A stretch of 64,000 nt of DNA from Anaerolineaceae bacterium. Lineage in GTDB: Bacteria > Chloroflexota > Anaerolineae > Aggregatilineales > Phototrophicaceae. Shown piece after piece: positions 62,881 through 64,000 of this stretch. The notes beneath the pieces are model-generated. The model was not told the origin of the DNA and did no database searches. It was given only the letters and a program-made list of their open reading frames with translations. How positions within the stretch are numbered: the first letter of the stretch is position 1; every line of letters begins with the position of its first letter. Made by a program: the position numbers and the translations under genes. The DNA lies in assembly GCA_002699585.1 (NCBI GenBank), contig PABP01000023.1, positions 95,391 to 159,390 on the forward strand, written 5' to 3'.

Positions 62881-63879
62881 ATGCGTGAGAAAAAAATACG
62901 AGTACTCGTTACAGGGGCTGGTGGATTTATCGGCCATCATCTGGTGACGTACTTGAAGCAAAAAGGCTATTGGGTCCGCGGTGTGGACCTCAAATATCCT
63001 GACTATTCTGAGGTCGATGCTGATGAATTCGAACTTCTCGATCTACGTCGCTGGGACAGTGCTCTACAGGCCACTCGCGGGATTGATCATGTTTATGCGC
63101 TGGCAGCCGACATGGGCGGCATGGGCTATATCTCGGCACATCATGCGCAGATACTCCATAATAACGCCCTGATTAACTTCCATACGATGGAAGCCGCGCG
63201 ACTAAATGGAGCCACGCACTATTTGTATACCTCATCTGCCTGTGTCTACCCTGAATATCTACAGACAGATGCACAGGTCACCCCGCTCAAAGAAGAAGAT
63301 GTGCTCCCAGCCCAACCGCAGGACGCTTACGGTTGGGAAAAGCTCATCACTGAGATCCTAGCCGGGTACTATCAACAAGATTATGGTATGGAAACACGCA
63401 TTGTTCGCTTCCACAATATCTTTGGTGAATTCGGCACCTGGGATGGGGGTCGTGAGAAAGCGCCGGCGGCCATGTGTCGCAAAGTAGCCATCGCCAAGCT
63501 CAACGGCAATCCAATCGTCGAAGTATGGGGCGATGGTGAACAAACGCGATCTTTCTGCCACATCAATGATTGCGTGGAAGGCATCTATAAGCTCATGCAA
63601 TCGGACTACAGAAAGCCGCTTAACCTGGGCCAGGACCGCATGGTGACAATCAATGAACTGGTTGATCTGGTAGCAAAGGCCGCTGGTATTAGCGTTGAAA
63701 AGAAGCATGTCGATGGGCCACAGGGCGTACGCGGTCGCAACAGCGACAACACCCGTTTACGCGAGGTACTGGATTGGGAACCACAAATTAGCTTAGAAGA
63801 AGGCCTCAAGCGCACTTATGACTGGATCGAAGAACAGGTACGCCAAAGGCTTGAGGAAGAAGTGGCCAACATAGAGTAA
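62881..63879 (+). CDS. GDP-mannose 3,5-epimerase
   Basis: 332 residues from the ATG at 62881; an upstream ATG at 62863 adds six residues. LVTGAGGFIGHH at 9-20, AADMGGMGYI, SSACVYPE (C121), DAYGWEKL (Y150, K154), RFHNIFGEFGTW, GGREKAPAAMCRK, DGEQTRSF and GPQGVRGRNSDN match plant GME (EC 5.1.3.18), including the catalytic Cys, Tyr and Lys. Converts GDP-D-mannose to GDP-L-galactose/L-gulose, here probably for a surface glycan. Confidence 0.92.
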   Translation: MREKKIRVLVTGAGGFIGHHLVTYLKQKGYWVRGVDLKYPDYSEVDADEFELLDLRRWDSALQATRGIDHVYALAADMGGMGYISAHHAQILHNNALINFHTMEAARLNGATHYLYTSSACVYPEYLQTDAQVTPLKEEDVLPAQPQDAYGWEKLITEILAGYYQQDYGMETRIVRFHNIFGEFGTWDGGREKAPAAMCRKVAIAKLNGNPIVEVWGDGEQTRSFCHINDCVEGIYKLMQSDYRKPLNLGQDRMVTINELVDLVAKAAGISVEKKHVDGPQGVRGRNSDNTRLREVLDWEPQISLEEGLKRTYDWIEEQVRQRLEEEVANIE

Positions 63880-64000
63880 TGTTCTACCTACCACCTTACC
63901 CTATTCATACTGTAGCCAACCCGTGATTAGTACCAATCATAAGTGGAATAATTAACTGGCTGCCAATCGAAAAGCAGCAGGCGTCATGCCATTCAAGGCA

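Overview
The window looks like a chromosomal segment of a free-living bacterium, most probably a member of the Chloroflexota (Anaerolineae-like). This is inferred from the mix of gene types and moderate GC, not from a marker gene: there is no rRNA, tRNA or ribosomal protein here. Gene density is high, operons are short, and many are closed by clear hairpin terminators. I see no prophage and no CRISPR array.

Layout. (1) 2-6372: the 3' part of a giant secreted PKD/LamG repeat protein, then a terminator. (2) 6500-8323: an IS1182-type insertion sequence. (3) 8392-13093: an ECF sigma-factor module, all leftward: an oligosaccharyltransferase-like membrane protein, the sigma factor, a membrane anti-sigma protein, and a separately transcribed secreted protein. 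Both transcription units carry the same promoter-like motif (GAAACC-N16-GACT), so they look like an autoregulated sigma regulon. (4) 13.1-22.8 kb: housekeeping and unknown genes: two hypotheticals, an ABC-2 exporter, DUF1697, a sulfotransferase, a DUF1616 membrane protein, a CPBP-type membrane protease homologue, and an SDR/DUF2867 protein. (5) 22.8-40.3 kb: cell-surface glycan genes: GT2 and GT4 glycosyltransferases, GT-C membrane proteins, a Wzx-type flippase, a giant secreted/anchored protein, and an alpha/alpha-barrel protein. (6) 40.5-47.5 kb: a pentitol/pentulose gene set (xylitol dehydrogenase, a second zinc dehydrogenase, two SDRs including a close match to L-xylulose reductase, and xylulokinase). 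It encloses a secreted HExxH protease-like gene and a Phd/PIN toxin-antitoxin pair. (7) 47.5-52.2 kb: a HerA-like ATPase, then DAHP synthase preceded by what looks like a complete transcription attenuator (promoter, Tyr/Tyr/Phe leader ORF, 13-bp terminator), then a 56-residue membrane protein gene. (8) 52.4-64 kb: a second rightward glycan block: hexapeptide acyltransferase, two methyltransferases, GT4, SDR, GT2, a UPF0104-type membrane protein, a DUF1593+PA14+SGNH secreted hydrolase, and a plant-like GDP-mannose 3,5-epimerase.

How it fits together. Most of the window makes, exports or degrades surface polysaccharide and secreted repeat proteins. The pentitol cluster would funnel L-xylulose/xylitol/D-xylulose to xylulose 5-phosphate. 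The most noteworthy signals are the aroF attenuator, the two-promoter ECF regulon (its anti-sigma factor shares a PepSY plus Asp/Asn-tail architecture with the regulon's secreted protein), and the bacterial version of the fungal-type oxidoreductive pentose route.
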